Shown: positions 51,981 to 60,313 of the stretch, in pieces
How positions within the stretch are numbered: the first letter of the stretch is position 1
Layout: every line of letters starts with the position of its first letter
Source of the DNA: an uncultured Bacteroidales bacterium
GTDB taxonomy: Bacteria; Bacteroidota; Bacteroidia; Bacteroidales; Muribaculaceae
Assembly: GCA_900539915.1 (NCBI GenBank)
Contig: UQDU01000009.1
Span: 1 to 60,313 of the forward strand
Direction: 5' to 3'
Length of the DNA stretch: 60,313 nucleotides
Translations under genes and position numbers: made by a program
Notes under the pieces: generated by a model
The model's database searches: none
Seen by the model: only the letters and a program-made list of their open reading frames with translations
What the model was told of the DNA's origin: nothing

Positions 51981-52316
51981 ATGAATGAATATATCGTATA
52001 TACAACAGAAGGTTGCACATCTGGACCAAATTCAGATTACGATATTGAGAATTGCCAAGTTTTAGGCTTCATTGAAGGTCTCTCAGAGAGAGATGCTGCA
52101 AATAGGTTATTTGAGCAACACGACTGTATCCGAAAAGCTGGATTCGTCATAGACAATACAATTGTTCGACCAATGTTAACGGTTTCCATCGCGAAAGACA
52201 TCAAAACTGTTATTGATTACTTATGGACGGACGAACATAAACATTTTGTAGAGAATCATCATCCCAAAGACCATATCTTTCGAGTACTCAAAAGACTTAA
52301 AGAAAGGCTTATCTAA
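51981..52316 (+). CDS. Small hypothetical protein, partner of the predicted nuclease
   Basis: A 111-residue cytoplasmic protein. The N-terminal half (YIVYTTEGCTSGPNSDYDIE, then NCQVLGFIEGLSERDAANRL) looks like a small alpha/beta domain found in uncharacterised Bacteroidetes proteins. The C-terminal third is basic (HIFRVLKRLKERLI). It begins four bases after the stop of the 236-residue protein and shares its low GC content, so they form an operon. A regulatory, immunity or accessory role is possible but not shown. Confidence 0.65.
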   Translation: MNEYIVYTTEGCTSGPNSDYDIENCQVLGFIEGLSERDAANRLFEQHDCIRKAGFVIDNTIVRPMLTVSIAKDIKTVIDYLWTDEHKHFVENHHPKDHIFRVLKRLKERLI

Positions 52317-52446
52317 GAGAGTATAACTATTTAATCCGGCCACATACAAGTCATCTTTCATGCTATTACAACGGTTGTATGTTGCTTTTGGTGTTTTATC
52401 CACAACAACATATACCATGACTAATATCGAGTGATGGGGGAAATAA

Positions 52447-52477
52447 TTGCGGATGTGGATTATTATGGGTAACTTTG
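52447..52477 (+). promoter_or_regulatory. Promoter of the ABC-F gene
   Basis: TTG (52447-52449), a 20-base spacer and TAACTTTG (52470-52477), 59 bases before the ATG at 52536. Confidence 0.65.
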
Positions 52478-52535
52478 CAGTCGTTTTTCAGGGCTACGGC
52501 CATTTCTAAGGTACACTAACTCTCAAATATATAAT

Positions 52536-54158
52536 ATGATAGCGGTTAACAATCTCGGAATGCAATTTGGTAAGAAAGTGTTGTTTCAGGACGTGAACAT
52601 GAAGTTTACGCCGGGCAACTGCTACGGTATAATCGGTGCCAACGGTGCCGGGAAATCCACTCTGATGCGCATACTGAGCGACCAGCTCTCACCTACTCAC
52701 GGCACCATCACGCAGGGTCCGGGCGAACGTATGAGCGTGCTCGAACAGGACCACTTCAAGTATGACGAGTTCACCGTCATGCAGACCGTCCTCCAGGGCC
52801 ACACCGTGCTCTGGGACATCATGCAGGAAAAAGATGCCCTCTATGCCAAAGAGGATTTCTCGGATGCCGACGGTATCCGCGCCTCGGAACTTGAGGAGAA
52901 GTTTGCCGAACTCGAAGGCTGGAACGCCGAAAGCGATGCCGCCACCCTGCTGAGCGGTCTGGGCATCAAGGAGGACAAGCACTACTCGCTGATGAAGGAC
53001 CTCAGCGGTAAGGAGAAGGTGCGCGTGCTGCTTGCCAAAGCCCTCTTCGGCAATCCTGACAACCTGCTGCTCGACGAGCCTACCAATGACCTTGACCTTG
53101 ACACCGTGGCATGGCTTGAAGATTATCTGTCAAACTTCGAGAACACCGTGCTCGTGGTGAGCCACGACCGCCACTTCCTTGACTCGGTGTGCACACATAC
53201 CATAGACATCGACTACAACAAGATGTCGCTGTTTGCCGGAAACTATTCCTACTGGTACGAGTCAAGCCAGCTCGCCCTGCGCCAGCAGCAGCAACAGAAC
53301 AAGAAGGCTGAGGAGAAGCGCAAGGAACTTATGGAATTCATACAGCGATTCAGCGCCAACGTGGCCAAGTCAAAGCAGACCACCTCGCGCAAGAAGATGC
53401 TTGAAAAACTCAACATCGAGGAAATCCAGCCGTCGTCACGCCGATACCCGGGCATCATCTTCACCCCCCAGCGTGAGCCGGGCAACAAGATTCTCGAGGT
53501 CAAGGGCCTGACCGCCACCGCTGATGACGGCACACTGCTCTTCAAAGATGTCAACTTCCAGATCGAGAAGGGCGACAAGGTGGCATTCCTCAGCCACGAC
53601 CCGAGAGCCATGACGGCCCTGTTTGAAATAATATCCGACAACCGCAAGCCCGACAGCGGCACATATGAATGGGGCCAGACCATCACCACCGCCTATCTGC
53701 CCCTTGACAACAGCCAGTTTTTCAACACCGACCTCAACCTCGTGGACTGGCTCTGCCAGTTCTCCAACGACTCAAGCGAAATCTACCTAAAGGGCTTCCT
53801 CGGCAAGATGCTCTTCACCGGAGAGGATACCCAGAAGAAAGCATCGGTGCTCTCAGGAGGCGAGAAGATGCGCTGCATGATAGCACGCATGATGATGAAG
53901 GATGCCAACACCCTCATCCTCGACAGCCCCACCAACCACCTCGACCTTGAGTCCATCCAGGCATTCAACAATACCCTCAAGACTTTCAAAGGCAACATCA
54001 TCATGGCAAGCCATGACCACGAGTTTATCCAGACCGTGGCCAACCGCATCATCGAGCTTACACCAGGAGGCATAATCGACAAGATGATGGACTATGACGA
54101 CTACATCACCGACGAGCGCGTAGCCGCTACTCGCGAAAAGCTCTATGCCGGCGCGTAA
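52536..54158 (+). CDS. ABC-F family ATPase (YbiT-like)
   Basis: Soluble twin-ATPase of 540 residues thought to act on the ribosome. Domain 1 has Walker A GANGAGKST near 35, a modified signature LSGKEKVRVLLAKAL and LLLDEPTNDLDLD. A linker rich in Gln and Lys follows (about 240-300). In domain 2 the Walker A region is altered (KVAFLSHDPRAMTALFE replaces GxxGxGKST), with signature LSGGEKMRCMIARM and LILDSPTNHLDLE. No membrane segments. The Walker A loss in domain 2 and the DSPTN box match what I recall of YbiT-like ABC-F proteins. Translational rather than resistance function is inferred. Confidence 0.9.
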   Translation: MIAVNNLGMQFGKKVLFQDVNMKFTPGNCYGIIGANGAGKSTLMRILSDQLSPTHGTITQGPGERMSVLEQDHFKYDEFTVMQTVLQGHTVLWDIMQEKDALYAKEDFSDADGIRASELEEKFAELEGWNAESDAATLLSGLGIKEDKHYSLMKDLSGKEKVRVLLAKALFGNPDNLLLDEPTNDLDLDTVAWLEDYLSNFENTVLVVSHDRHFLDSVCTHTIDIDYNKMSLFAGNYSYWYESSQLALRQQQQQNKKAEEKRKELMEFIQRFSANVAKSKQTTSRKKMLEKLNIEEIQPSSRRYPGIIFTPQREPGNKILEVKGLTATADDGTLLFKDVNFQIEKGDKVAFLSHDPRAMTALFEIISDNRKPDSGTYEWGQTITTAYLPLDNSQFFNTDLNLVDWLCQFSNDSSEIYLKGFLGKMLFTGEDTQKKASVLSGGEKMRCMIARMMMKDANTLILDSPTNHLDLESIQAFNNTLKTFKGNIIMASHDHEFIQTVANRIIELTPGGIIDKMMDYDDYITDERVAATREKLYAGA

Positions 54159-54234
54159 TTCCGCCGGTCATACTTCGGTCTACCAGCATCTACATCTTCT
54201 CTACAAATAGCCTTTTACGAGCATAACTACCGAG

Positions 54235-54286
54235 AAATCAACTGATTGTCAAAGATTTATACCTTATCTTTGCAATCAGTTGATTT
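54235..54286. terminator. Long hairpin between ABC-F and the LRR genes, overlapping a -7 box
   Basis: Outer arms AAATCAACTGATTG (54235-54248) and their complement at 54273-54286, inner arms CAAAGAT/ATCTTTG, one bulged T and a nine-base loop. The 21-pair stem is followed by TTTTC, so it could terminate the ABC-F message. The right inner arm is also TATCTTTG (54265-54272), a -7 box for the gene at 54309. Confidence 0.7.
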
Positions 54287-54308
54287 TTTCTAACTTTCAT
54301 TACTTATT

Positions 54309-55619
54309 ATGCTACGAAAGCTATTACTCTCCACTACCTGCCTGTCGGCGTGCATGTCACTCTCGGCCTGGGAGATAACACAAGGCGACTATGTGTTTGA
54401 CATCGTCGGATACTGGACCGATGAACCGGTGGCTGAAATTGTGGCACGTGCTCCGGGATTCAATCCCACCGGCGAAGTAGTAATCCCGTCATCTGTCACC
54501 TACGAAGGCAAGACCTATCCCGTCACGGAACTCGGCAAATACTTCAACTACTACAACGAGCCGGCAGACTATCCACCTGTGTTTGCCGACCTCCCCGGAC
54601 TTACATCCATAGTGCTTCCAGCCACACTGACCTACGTTTCTCCCAATGAGTTCGAGAACTGCCCGGCTCTGAAGGAATTCAAGGTCGAGAAGGGCAACGA
54701 AATTCCCAAAGGGTGCTTTAAGGACTGTCAGTCGCTCAAAGAAATCAACCTCAAGGAAACGACCCGAAAAATAGACACGGGAGCTTTCCGCAACACAGCC
54801 ATAGAGACCCTCAACACTGCCGGTGCCACTGTGATAAACTTCGACTCATTTCTTGACTGCAAGAATCTCCGCAAGATAGTCATACCCCGGAATCAGGAAC
54901 CTGTGGGATTTATCGGAGCTTTCTCGGGCGACGTGGACGGCACTCAACTGATTATCAACACACCGCTGCGACATTATACCACGATTGACGATCCTATGAA
55001 TTACAGCAACGTGGACGTGTACACTTCAGTCAACGGAGAGGATAACAAATGGGACATATTCCTTCCGTATCCATTTGACAACGAAAAAACCGACTGGAAA
55101 TCGGCCAATGTTCCGGCCCATGCAGCTTCCGACTACCAGATATACTCGGTCAAGCCGGTAAAGGAAATGTTCAGCTACTACAACGATTCCAACCAGAAAA
55201 CGGCTACCGTCACCTCTCTCAACCCGATTGTATCAATCAAGGGAGTCACTATAGAGGGAGTAGCAGCGACTAAAAACGGCAATGTGTGGAGCGCACCCAA
55301 GGCCGTCATCAGCAGCAAGGACAAGATGAACGTCACCATCGACTACACTGTCAACGGGGCCAAGATGCAGACATCATACACCAAACTGTACTCTGCCGCC
55401 GCCACTGACGACATCATGATGACCGACGGCGCATCCGTATCGATCACACTCAACGGTCGTACAGCCGAATTTGGCGCAGATACCCCTTGGAGCATCTATA
55501 ACCTGCAAGGGTCTGCAGTGGCGACAGGCCGCGGTGTCTCGGCCGATTGCAGCCAACTGCCCTCGGGACTTTACATCATCCGTGCGGCAGGGTCCGTCCT
55601 CAAAGTCAGACTTGACTAA
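54309..55619 (+). CDS. BspA-like leucine-rich-repeat surface protein (short paralogue 1)
   Basis: A secreted protein of 436 residues with signal peptide MLRKLLLSTTCLSACMSLSA. The N-terminal domain has the ARAPGFNPTGEVVIP motif shared by all three paralogues. It keeps only about three TpLRR/BspA repeats (cores of the CFKDCQSLKEINL type), then a long beta-rich domain (WSAPKAVISSKDKMNVTIDY) and a C-terminal sorting-domain-like end (WSIYNLQGSAVATG, then LPSGLYIIRAAGS). Compared with paralogue 3 it lacks about 300 residues between FKVEKGN and EIPKGCFK. Likely surface binding or adhesion; the ligand is unknown. Confidence 0.85.
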   Translation: MLRKLLLSTTCLSACMSLSAWEITQGDYVFDIVGYWTDEPVAEIVARAPGFNPTGEVVIPSSVTYEGKTYPVTELGKYFNYYNEPADYPPVFADLPGLTSIVLPATLTYVSPNEFENCPALKEFKVEKGNEIPKGCFKDCQSLKEINLKETTRKIDTGAFRNTAIETLNTAGATVINFDSFLDCKNLRKIVIPRNQEPVGFIGAFSGDVDGTQLIINTPLRHYTTIDDPMNYSNVDVYTSVNGEDNKWDIFLPYPFDNEKTDWKSANVPAHAASDYQIYSVKPVKEMFSYYNDSNQKTATVTSLNPIVSIKGVTIEGVAATKNGNVWSAPKAVISSKDKMNVTIDYTVNGAKMQTSYTKLYSAAATDDIMMTDGASVSITLNGRTAEFGADTPWSIYNLQGSAVATGRGVSADCSQLPSGLYIIRAAGSVLKVRLD

Positions 55620-55664
55620 AAAATGGACCGCAGAATCAAACATCACATCACAAAGGACATCATC

Positions 55665-57929
55665 ATGACATCATATAAGCGCACATTTCTTGCCGCCATA
55701 TTCACCCTCCTGCTGGGAATGGTCAACATCTATGCCGGCGATTATGTCACCCGAGGAAATTACGTGTTTGAACTCAAATCCTGGTGGGAGCCGCCGACCG
55801 CCACTATCGTGGCACGCGCTCCGGGGTTCAATCCGACCGGCGAACTTGTCATCCCGGGGACTGTCACCATCGACGGTACCACATATATTATAAACCGAAT
55901 CGGCAAATACGACCTCACCGGCGACGACCTGACCGAGCCGGTATTCTCCAATCTTCCAGAGCTGACATCGGTGGTCATTTCCAATGAGCTTGAGCATCTG
56001 TCGCTCAACGAATTTATCGGCTGCCCGAACATCGCAGAATTTAAGGTCAAGAGCGGCAACAAGCGTTTCTATGCCAACAACGGCAATCTGTATGAAAACG
56101 AGGCCGACAATGCCTCCAGCCAGGTCACACCCAGTCTATTCCGCTACGCCCCGGCCAAGAAGGCGACCCGGTTTACCCTGCCGACCGACGTATTGACAAT
56201 CAGAGAGGCTGCATTCGCCGACAACAAGACCCTCAAGACCATAGTCCTCTCAGGTATGCAGAGAGTGGATGCTTGCTGGCAGCTTTATAACAAGACCATC
56301 AGCGACATCGACCTCTCCGCATCAGAATATTATGACCGCGACCGCTGCAAAAACGGATTTCTCTACGTCTACTTCTTCGCATCATGGAGCACCGTCCCCC
56401 TGATTGGGCTGCAATCCGTCTGCCCCGGCGTGAAGCTTGATGCCTTCACCATACCCTCCGAAGTCGCAAGAATCTATCGGGGTGCCTTCTGCAATTCATC
56501 AATCGCCAACGTCAATCTCACATCAGGCAAATACGGACCAAACGAGGTAATCCCCGAGAACCTGTTTCGCAACTCTGACATCGAGCAGATAAGCATACCA
56601 TCATCGCTCAGTAGAGAGATATCCCAATCGGCATTCCGTGAGTGCAAGAAGCTCACCTACGTTTCGGTCAAACAGCCCGAATCAGGCGAGGTGACAATCA
56701 TGGACAACGCTTTCTATAACAGCACTAAACTGGCCAAGGTAATCTTCGTGTCAGGTATCCGCTCGGTGACCATCGAGGGCCATGCCTTCGAAGGCTGCAA
56801 GTCGCTCTCAACCTTCAGTCTGCCCTCGGGAGCCACCATCCCCACAATGGGCGAATATGCCTTTGCCGGATGCAAGGCTCTGACATCGTTCTCCCTGCTG
56901 CCGATAAGCGCATTCAAAACCAATGGCTCCGACCTGTATGGTTACCAGTTCGCCGGGTCTGGCCTTACCAGCGTCAACTGGCCGTCAAGCCTGACCAAAG
57001 TGCCCGAAGGATGTTTTAAGGACTGCACGTCGCTCACAAGCGTCAACTTCAAAGAGACGACCCAAACTGTATGTTCCTACGCATTCTATAATACCGGCAT
57101 AGAGACACTCAACACCGTCGGAATCCAAAATGCCTGGGGCTACTCTTTCAACAACTGTGCGAAACTGCGCAAAGTCATAATACCGGCCAATCCGGAAAAG
57201 GTGAACATTAACGCTGCTTTTACTTTTGATGTCTACGGCACACAGCTCATCATCAACACTCCGCTGAAATGGTCTGCCGTCAACTGGGAAACAGCCAAAT
57301 TCAGCAATGTAGACGTATATTGCTCCGTCAATAACCCCGACGACGTGTTCCTGCCCTACAAGGTAGACCACTCGCTTCCATCCCGCGAAGAATATAAATC
57401 AAACTGGAAATCCGTCAATGTACCTGCACACGCAGTACGGCTGTATGACGAATTCTCTAAACAGACTCCCAAGGAGATGTTTTCATACTATAACAATCCA
57501 ACCGACAAGACAGCGACCGTGAAGTCGCTTGACCCTCTGGTCGTGATAACCGGAGTGACGATAGAGGGAGTCGCCGCCATCAGAAACGGCAATGTGTGGA
57601 GCGCGCCCAAAGCTGACATAAAGAGCAAAAACAAGATGAACGTCACCATAGAATACACCGTCAACGGAGCCAAGATGCAGACAAGCTACACCGACATCTA
57701 CACCGCTGCGGCATCGTATGATGTAGCCGATGACTCATCAGCCGCCACAATCAATTGGGACGGCACGCAGGCCACCTTCTCATCCGAGGCATCGTGGAGC
57801 GTGTTTAATCTCCAAGGCACTGCAGTCATGAGTGGCCACAGCCACTCAGCCGACCTCAGCACTCTGCCCACGGGTATGTATATCATCCGCGCCGGAGCAT
57901 CGTCCCTCAAAATCCACCGTCAGCAATAA
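55665..57929 (+). CDS. BspA-like leucine-rich-repeat surface protein (paralogue 2)
   Basis: Secreted protein of 754 residues from the ATG at 55665, which gives a proper signal peptide (MTSYKRTFLAAIFTLLLGMV...YAG); the longer frame from 55623 adds a charged leader without function. Domain order: the APGFNPTGELVIPGTVTIDG region, a block of about ten BspA-type repeats (e.g. AFEGCKSLSTFSLPSGATIP, AFAGCKALTSFSLL), the WSAPKADIKSKNKMNVTIEY domain and the WSVFNLQGTAV...LPTGMYIIRAG end. It follows paralogue 1 by 45 bases and is probably on the same transcript. Confidence 0.87.
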   Translation: MTSYKRTFLAAIFTLLLGMVNIYAGDYVTRGNYVFELKSWWEPPTATIVARAPGFNPTGELVIPGTVTIDGTTYIINRIGKYDLTGDDLTEPVFSNLPELTSVVISNELEHLSLNEFIGCPNIAEFKVKSGNKRFYANNGNLYENEADNASSQVTPSLFRYAPAKKATRFTLPTDVLTIREAAFADNKTLKTIVLSGMQRVDACWQLYNKTISDIDLSASEYYDRDRCKNGFLYVYFFASWSTVPLIGLQSVCPGVKLDAFTIPSEVARIYRGAFCNSSIANVNLTSGKYGPNEVIPENLFRNSDIEQISIPSSLSREISQSAFRECKKLTYVSVKQPESGEVTIMDNAFYNSTKLAKVIFVSGIRSVTIEGHAFEGCKSLSTFSLPSGATIPTMGEYAFAGCKALTSFSLLPISAFKTNGSDLYGYQFAGSGLTSVNWPSSLTKVPEGCFKDCTSLTSVNFKETTQTVCSYAFYNTGIETLNTVGIQNAWGYSFNNCAKLRKVIIPANPEKVNINAAFTFDVYGTQLIINTPLKWSAVNWETAKFSNVDVYCSVNNPDDVFLPYKVDHSLPSREEYKSNWKSVNVPAHAVRLYDEFSKQTPKEMFSYYNNPTDKTATVKSLDPLVVITGVTIEGVAAIRNGNVWSAPKADIKSKNKMNVTIEYTVNGAKMQTSYTDIYTAAASYDVADDSSAATINWDGTQATFSSEASWSVFNLQGTAVMSGHSHSADLSTLPTGMYIIRAGASSLKIHRQQ

Positions 57930-57968
57930 ACGCATCGGAAGTCTCATATCAACCAAGGACACATAACA

Positions 57969-60179
57969 ATGACAACATATAAAAGACTACTGGCTCTGCT
58001 TGTCATCATCCTGTCGACGACAGGGGCGACCTATGCTGACAGATATGTAACAAACGGCAATTACGTGTACGAGATTGTCAAATACTACGACCACGACGAA
58101 GAGGAAGCCATAATCATGGCCCGCGCTCCCGGCTTTAATCCTTCAGGCGAAATCGTCATCCCCGGGACTGTCACCATCGACGGCAAGACCTACCAGGTGA
58201 CACATCTTGGCGACTATTTCAACTACTACAACACTCTCCCCGACTTTCCTCCTGTATTTTCAGATCGGCCGGGACTTACCTCCGTCATCTTCCCGAAAGA
58301 GATGACCCGGTATTCACCCAACGAGTTTGAAAACTGTCCCGCCCTCGGCTCGTTCAGGGTCGACAAGCGCAACCCTGCATACTTCTCACGTGACGGCATA
58401 CTCTATGGCCGTGACAATACACAGCTGTATCTGGTGCGCATCCCGCCGGCCATGAAGCTGACATCATTCGCGCTGCCGTCAGACATCAGAGGGGTGCAGG
58501 AATATGCGTTTGCCGGCAACACGACCCTTAAGACCGTCATTCTTGAGGGGGAGCAGGGCTTAGGCGCGTGCTGGCAGCTCGGCAACAAGTCCATCACTGA
58601 CATAGATGTTTCAAAGAGCACACGCTATGACACTAAGCGGAGTAAAAACGGGTTTCTGTTTCATAACGGCTCATCAATACAGGCACTGATGAGCGTCGCC
58701 CCGGGCGTGGCGATGGAATCATACACGATGCCTACGGACATAAACAGCATTGTCGACGGCGCATTCGCCAATTCGTCAATCAGACATGTCATCCTCGGTG
58801 ACAATCTGAATTCGGGTATACTTGCGGCCCTCTTTCAGGGTGCGGACATACAAACTATAACCATCCCTGCGACTATGAGTCACGACATAGGTTTCGGAGC
58901 ATTCAGAGGCTGCAAAACCCTCACATCCGTGACCCTCAAGGCTCATACTGCGGACGCGACCGAAATCTCGCCGTACGCATTCAGCAAATGCGACAGGTTG
59001 GCCAAAGTCACAGTCGAGTCAAAGAACCCTCTGACCATCTCGCGATATGCGTTTACAGACTGCCCGGTCCTCTCGGAAGTCTCAATCCCCGACGGAACCA
59101 AGATACCGGAAATCGGGAAATACGCATTCGCCGGATGTAAAGCTCTCGGTAAATTTTCGCTCCTTAACGTAAAGGAGATGTCACGCGAAGGTTACCAGTT
59201 TGCCGGGACAGGTCTGACCAAAGTCAACTGGCCATCGTCACTCATCGACATCCCCGAAGGGTGTTTCAAGGTCTGCACATCGCTTAAGGAGGTCAATCTC
59301 AAGGAGACAACCGACGTGATAGGGCTGTATGCGTTCCACAACACAGCCATCGAGACACTCAATCTGGCAGGAACCAGACTCGCCTGCGACTCATCATTTA
59401 CCGACTGCTTGCAACTACGCAAGATTGTGATTCCTGCCAATCCCGAACTCGTCAGCATCGCAGGCGCATTCTCATGCGATGTCGCGGGGACACAGCTCAT
59501 CATCAATACGCCGCTCTCCCATGCGGCGCAAAGCGGTGACCCGATGAAATTCGGCAATGTCGATGCCTACACCTCGGTCAACGACGAGTATGAAGCATTT
59601 CTCCCCTACGTATTTGATGCCGCCGTAAGCAGCGACGAGAGGAGGCGGAGCAACTGGCGGTCAGTCAACGTGCCGGCACACGCATCCGCTTATTATGAGA
59701 AATACTCCGTCAAGCCGGTCGCTGAGATGTTCAGTTACTACAACGACCCGGCCAAGAAAACAGCGACCGTCATCTCTCTCAATTCACTCGTCTCAATCAA
59801 GGGAGTGACCATCGAGGAAGTTGCAGCCACACAGAACGGCAACGTGTGGAGCGCACCCAAGGCAGTCATCAGTGGCAAGGACAAGATGAACGTCACCATC
59901 GATTACACCGTCAACGGAGCCAAGATGCAGACCACATATACCGAAGTATATTCCGCGGCATCTACCGATGACATGACTATGTCAGATGACTCAGCGGTTT
60001 CAATCACCCTCAATGGTCGCACAGCCGACTTCGGCACAGACACAGCATGGACGGTCTACACTCTCCAAGGTGGGTCAGTGGCTTCAGGCAGCGGACGCTT
60101 AGCCGATGTCGGCAATCTCCCGGCCGGCATGTACGTCATACGCGCCGGAGGCTCTGCCCTCAAAACGATTCTCAAATAG
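57969..60179 (+). CDS. BspA-like leucine-rich-repeat surface protein (paralogue 3)
   Basis: Secreted protein of 736 residues with signal peptide MTTYKRLLALLVIILSTTGA. Same architecture as paralogue 2: ARAPGFNPSGEIVIPGTVTI, repeats around 110-470 (AFRGCKTLTSVTLKAHTADA, AFAGCKALGKFSLLNVKEMS, CFKVCTSLKEVNLKETTDVI), the WSAPKAVISGKDKMNVTIDY domain and the end WTVYTLQGGSVASG, then LPAGMYVIRAGGS. The N- and C-terminal parts are closest to paralogue 1. It lies 39 bases after paralogue 2. Confidence 0.87.
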   Translation: MTTYKRLLALLVIILSTTGATYADRYVTNGNYVYEIVKYYDHDEEEAIIMARAPGFNPSGEIVIPGTVTIDGKTYQVTHLGDYFNYYNTLPDFPPVFSDRPGLTSVIFPKEMTRYSPNEFENCPALGSFRVDKRNPAYFSRDGILYGRDNTQLYLVRIPPAMKLTSFALPSDIRGVQEYAFAGNTTLKTVILEGEQGLGACWQLGNKSITDIDVSKSTRYDTKRSKNGFLFHNGSSIQALMSVAPGVAMESYTMPTDINSIVDGAFANSSIRHVILGDNLNSGILAALFQGADIQTITIPATMSHDIGFGAFRGCKTLTSVTLKAHTADATEISPYAFSKCDRLAKVTVESKNPLTISRYAFTDCPVLSEVSIPDGTKIPEIGKYAFAGCKALGKFSLLNVKEMSREGYQFAGTGLTKVNWPSSLIDIPEGCFKVCTSLKEVNLKETTDVIGLYAFHNTAIETLNLAGTRLACDSSFTDCLQLRKIVIPANPELVSIAGAFSCDVAGTQLIINTPLSHAAQSGDPMKFGNVDAYTSVNDEYEAFLPYVFDAAVSSDERRRSNWRSVNVPAHASAYYEKYSVKPVAEMFSYYNDPAKKTATVISLNSLVSIKGVTIEEVAATQNGNVWSAPKAVISGKDKMNVTIDYTVNGAKMQTTYTEVYSAASTDDMTMSDDSAVSITLNGRTADFGTDTAWTVYTLQGGSVASGSGRLADVGNLPAGMYVIRAGGSALKTILK

Positions 60180-60253
60180 GCCATAAAGATGTATCGAAAA
60201 AAATTGGGATAGTGTCGCAGAATTTTCCTAAATTCACGTTGAAAATGTAGGAA

Positions 60254-60313
60254 TATGCCACTAACTTAAGGAATGCACACATCGTAGTAGGGACATGCCA
60301 TGGCATGTCTGCT
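60254..60313 (-). repeat. Dispersed palindromic repeat, copy 5 (cut by window end)
   Basis: Outer end ATGCCACTAACTTAAGGAAT and GCACAC, then GTAGTAGGGACATGCCATGG from 60284 and CATGTCTGCT to the last base. Same orientation as copies 3 and 4. Confidence 0.85.

Noticed and set aside
54235..54286. Invertible promoter (phase-variable inversion) at the LRR operon
   Set aside because: The inverted arms are separated by only nine bases, too short for a site-specific recombinase, and no invertase gene is nearby.

Overview
This window is almost certainly from a gut-type member of the Bacteroidales, possibly Muribaculaceae-like; the family level is my inference and has not been checked. The support is: Bacteroidetes-style promoters (TTTG or TTG, 19-21 bases, then TAnnTTTG) in front of many genes; a fused FeoA-FeoB; a ribosomal protein S16 with a long Ala/Glu/Lys tail; GH97 and GH13 glycosidases; a DUF4494 protein; and tandem BspA-like leucine-rich-repeat surface proteins. 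The first 37 bases contain a Nextera/Tn5 sequencing adapter, so the left edge is an untrimmed contig end and not biology.

Layout. 0.1-1.3 kb: acyltransferase-3 membrane protein whose N-terminal coding part is out of frame across a run of eight C. 1.3-13.4 kb: housekeeping genes: clpC behind a near-perfect sigma-54 promoter, a GH97 glycosidase, hisS, uvrB, a YgiQ radical SAM protein, trmN6 and a CPBP protease. 13.4-15.6 kb: a decaying accessory patch with relics of a DUF3791/DUF3990-type locus, a flavodoxin that has lost its lipoprotein signal by frameshift, a carboxymuconolactone decarboxylase/cupin protein, a palindromic repeat and the last piece of an AraC regulator. 15.6-18.6 kb: three-gene metal-chelate (iron, haem or cobalamin type) ABC importer on the minus strand. 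18.7-30 kb: gpmA, DUF4494, YggS, a sugar MFS transporter, a nitroreductase, a small ORF coupled to ogt, rpsP, lgt, patatin, GH13 and prs. 30-42 kb (mostly minus strand): GH3/beta-lactamase fusion, 5'-nucleotidase, PAP2 phosphatase, LTA-synthase-like sulfatase, a small barrel-like secreted protein, feoAB, an omega-amidase-like hydrolase and a PlsC-like acyltransferase. 42-50.6 kb: a small hypothetical, a BASS transporter, a relic of a secreted protein beside an XRE regulator, alkD, DUF1015, purA, a Fur-family regulator and gpmI. 50.7-52.3 kb: tRNA-Arg(UCU) followed by an AT-rich two-gene cassette encoding a predicted winged-helix plus PD-(D/E)XK-like protein and a 111-residue partner. 52.5-60.2 kb: an ABC-F ATPase and three tandem paralogous LRR proteins.

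Two things stand out as possibly undescribed. One is a family of dispersed nested palindromes (five full or truncated copies plus half-units) with GTAGTAGGGACATGCCATGG arms and outer CTTAAGTTAG-type inverted ends, present only between genes. The other is the cassette downstream of tRNA-Arg, which has its own promoter and a hairpin leader. The LRR array also shows modular evolution: the first paralogue looks like the third with about 300 residues removed cleanly from the middle.
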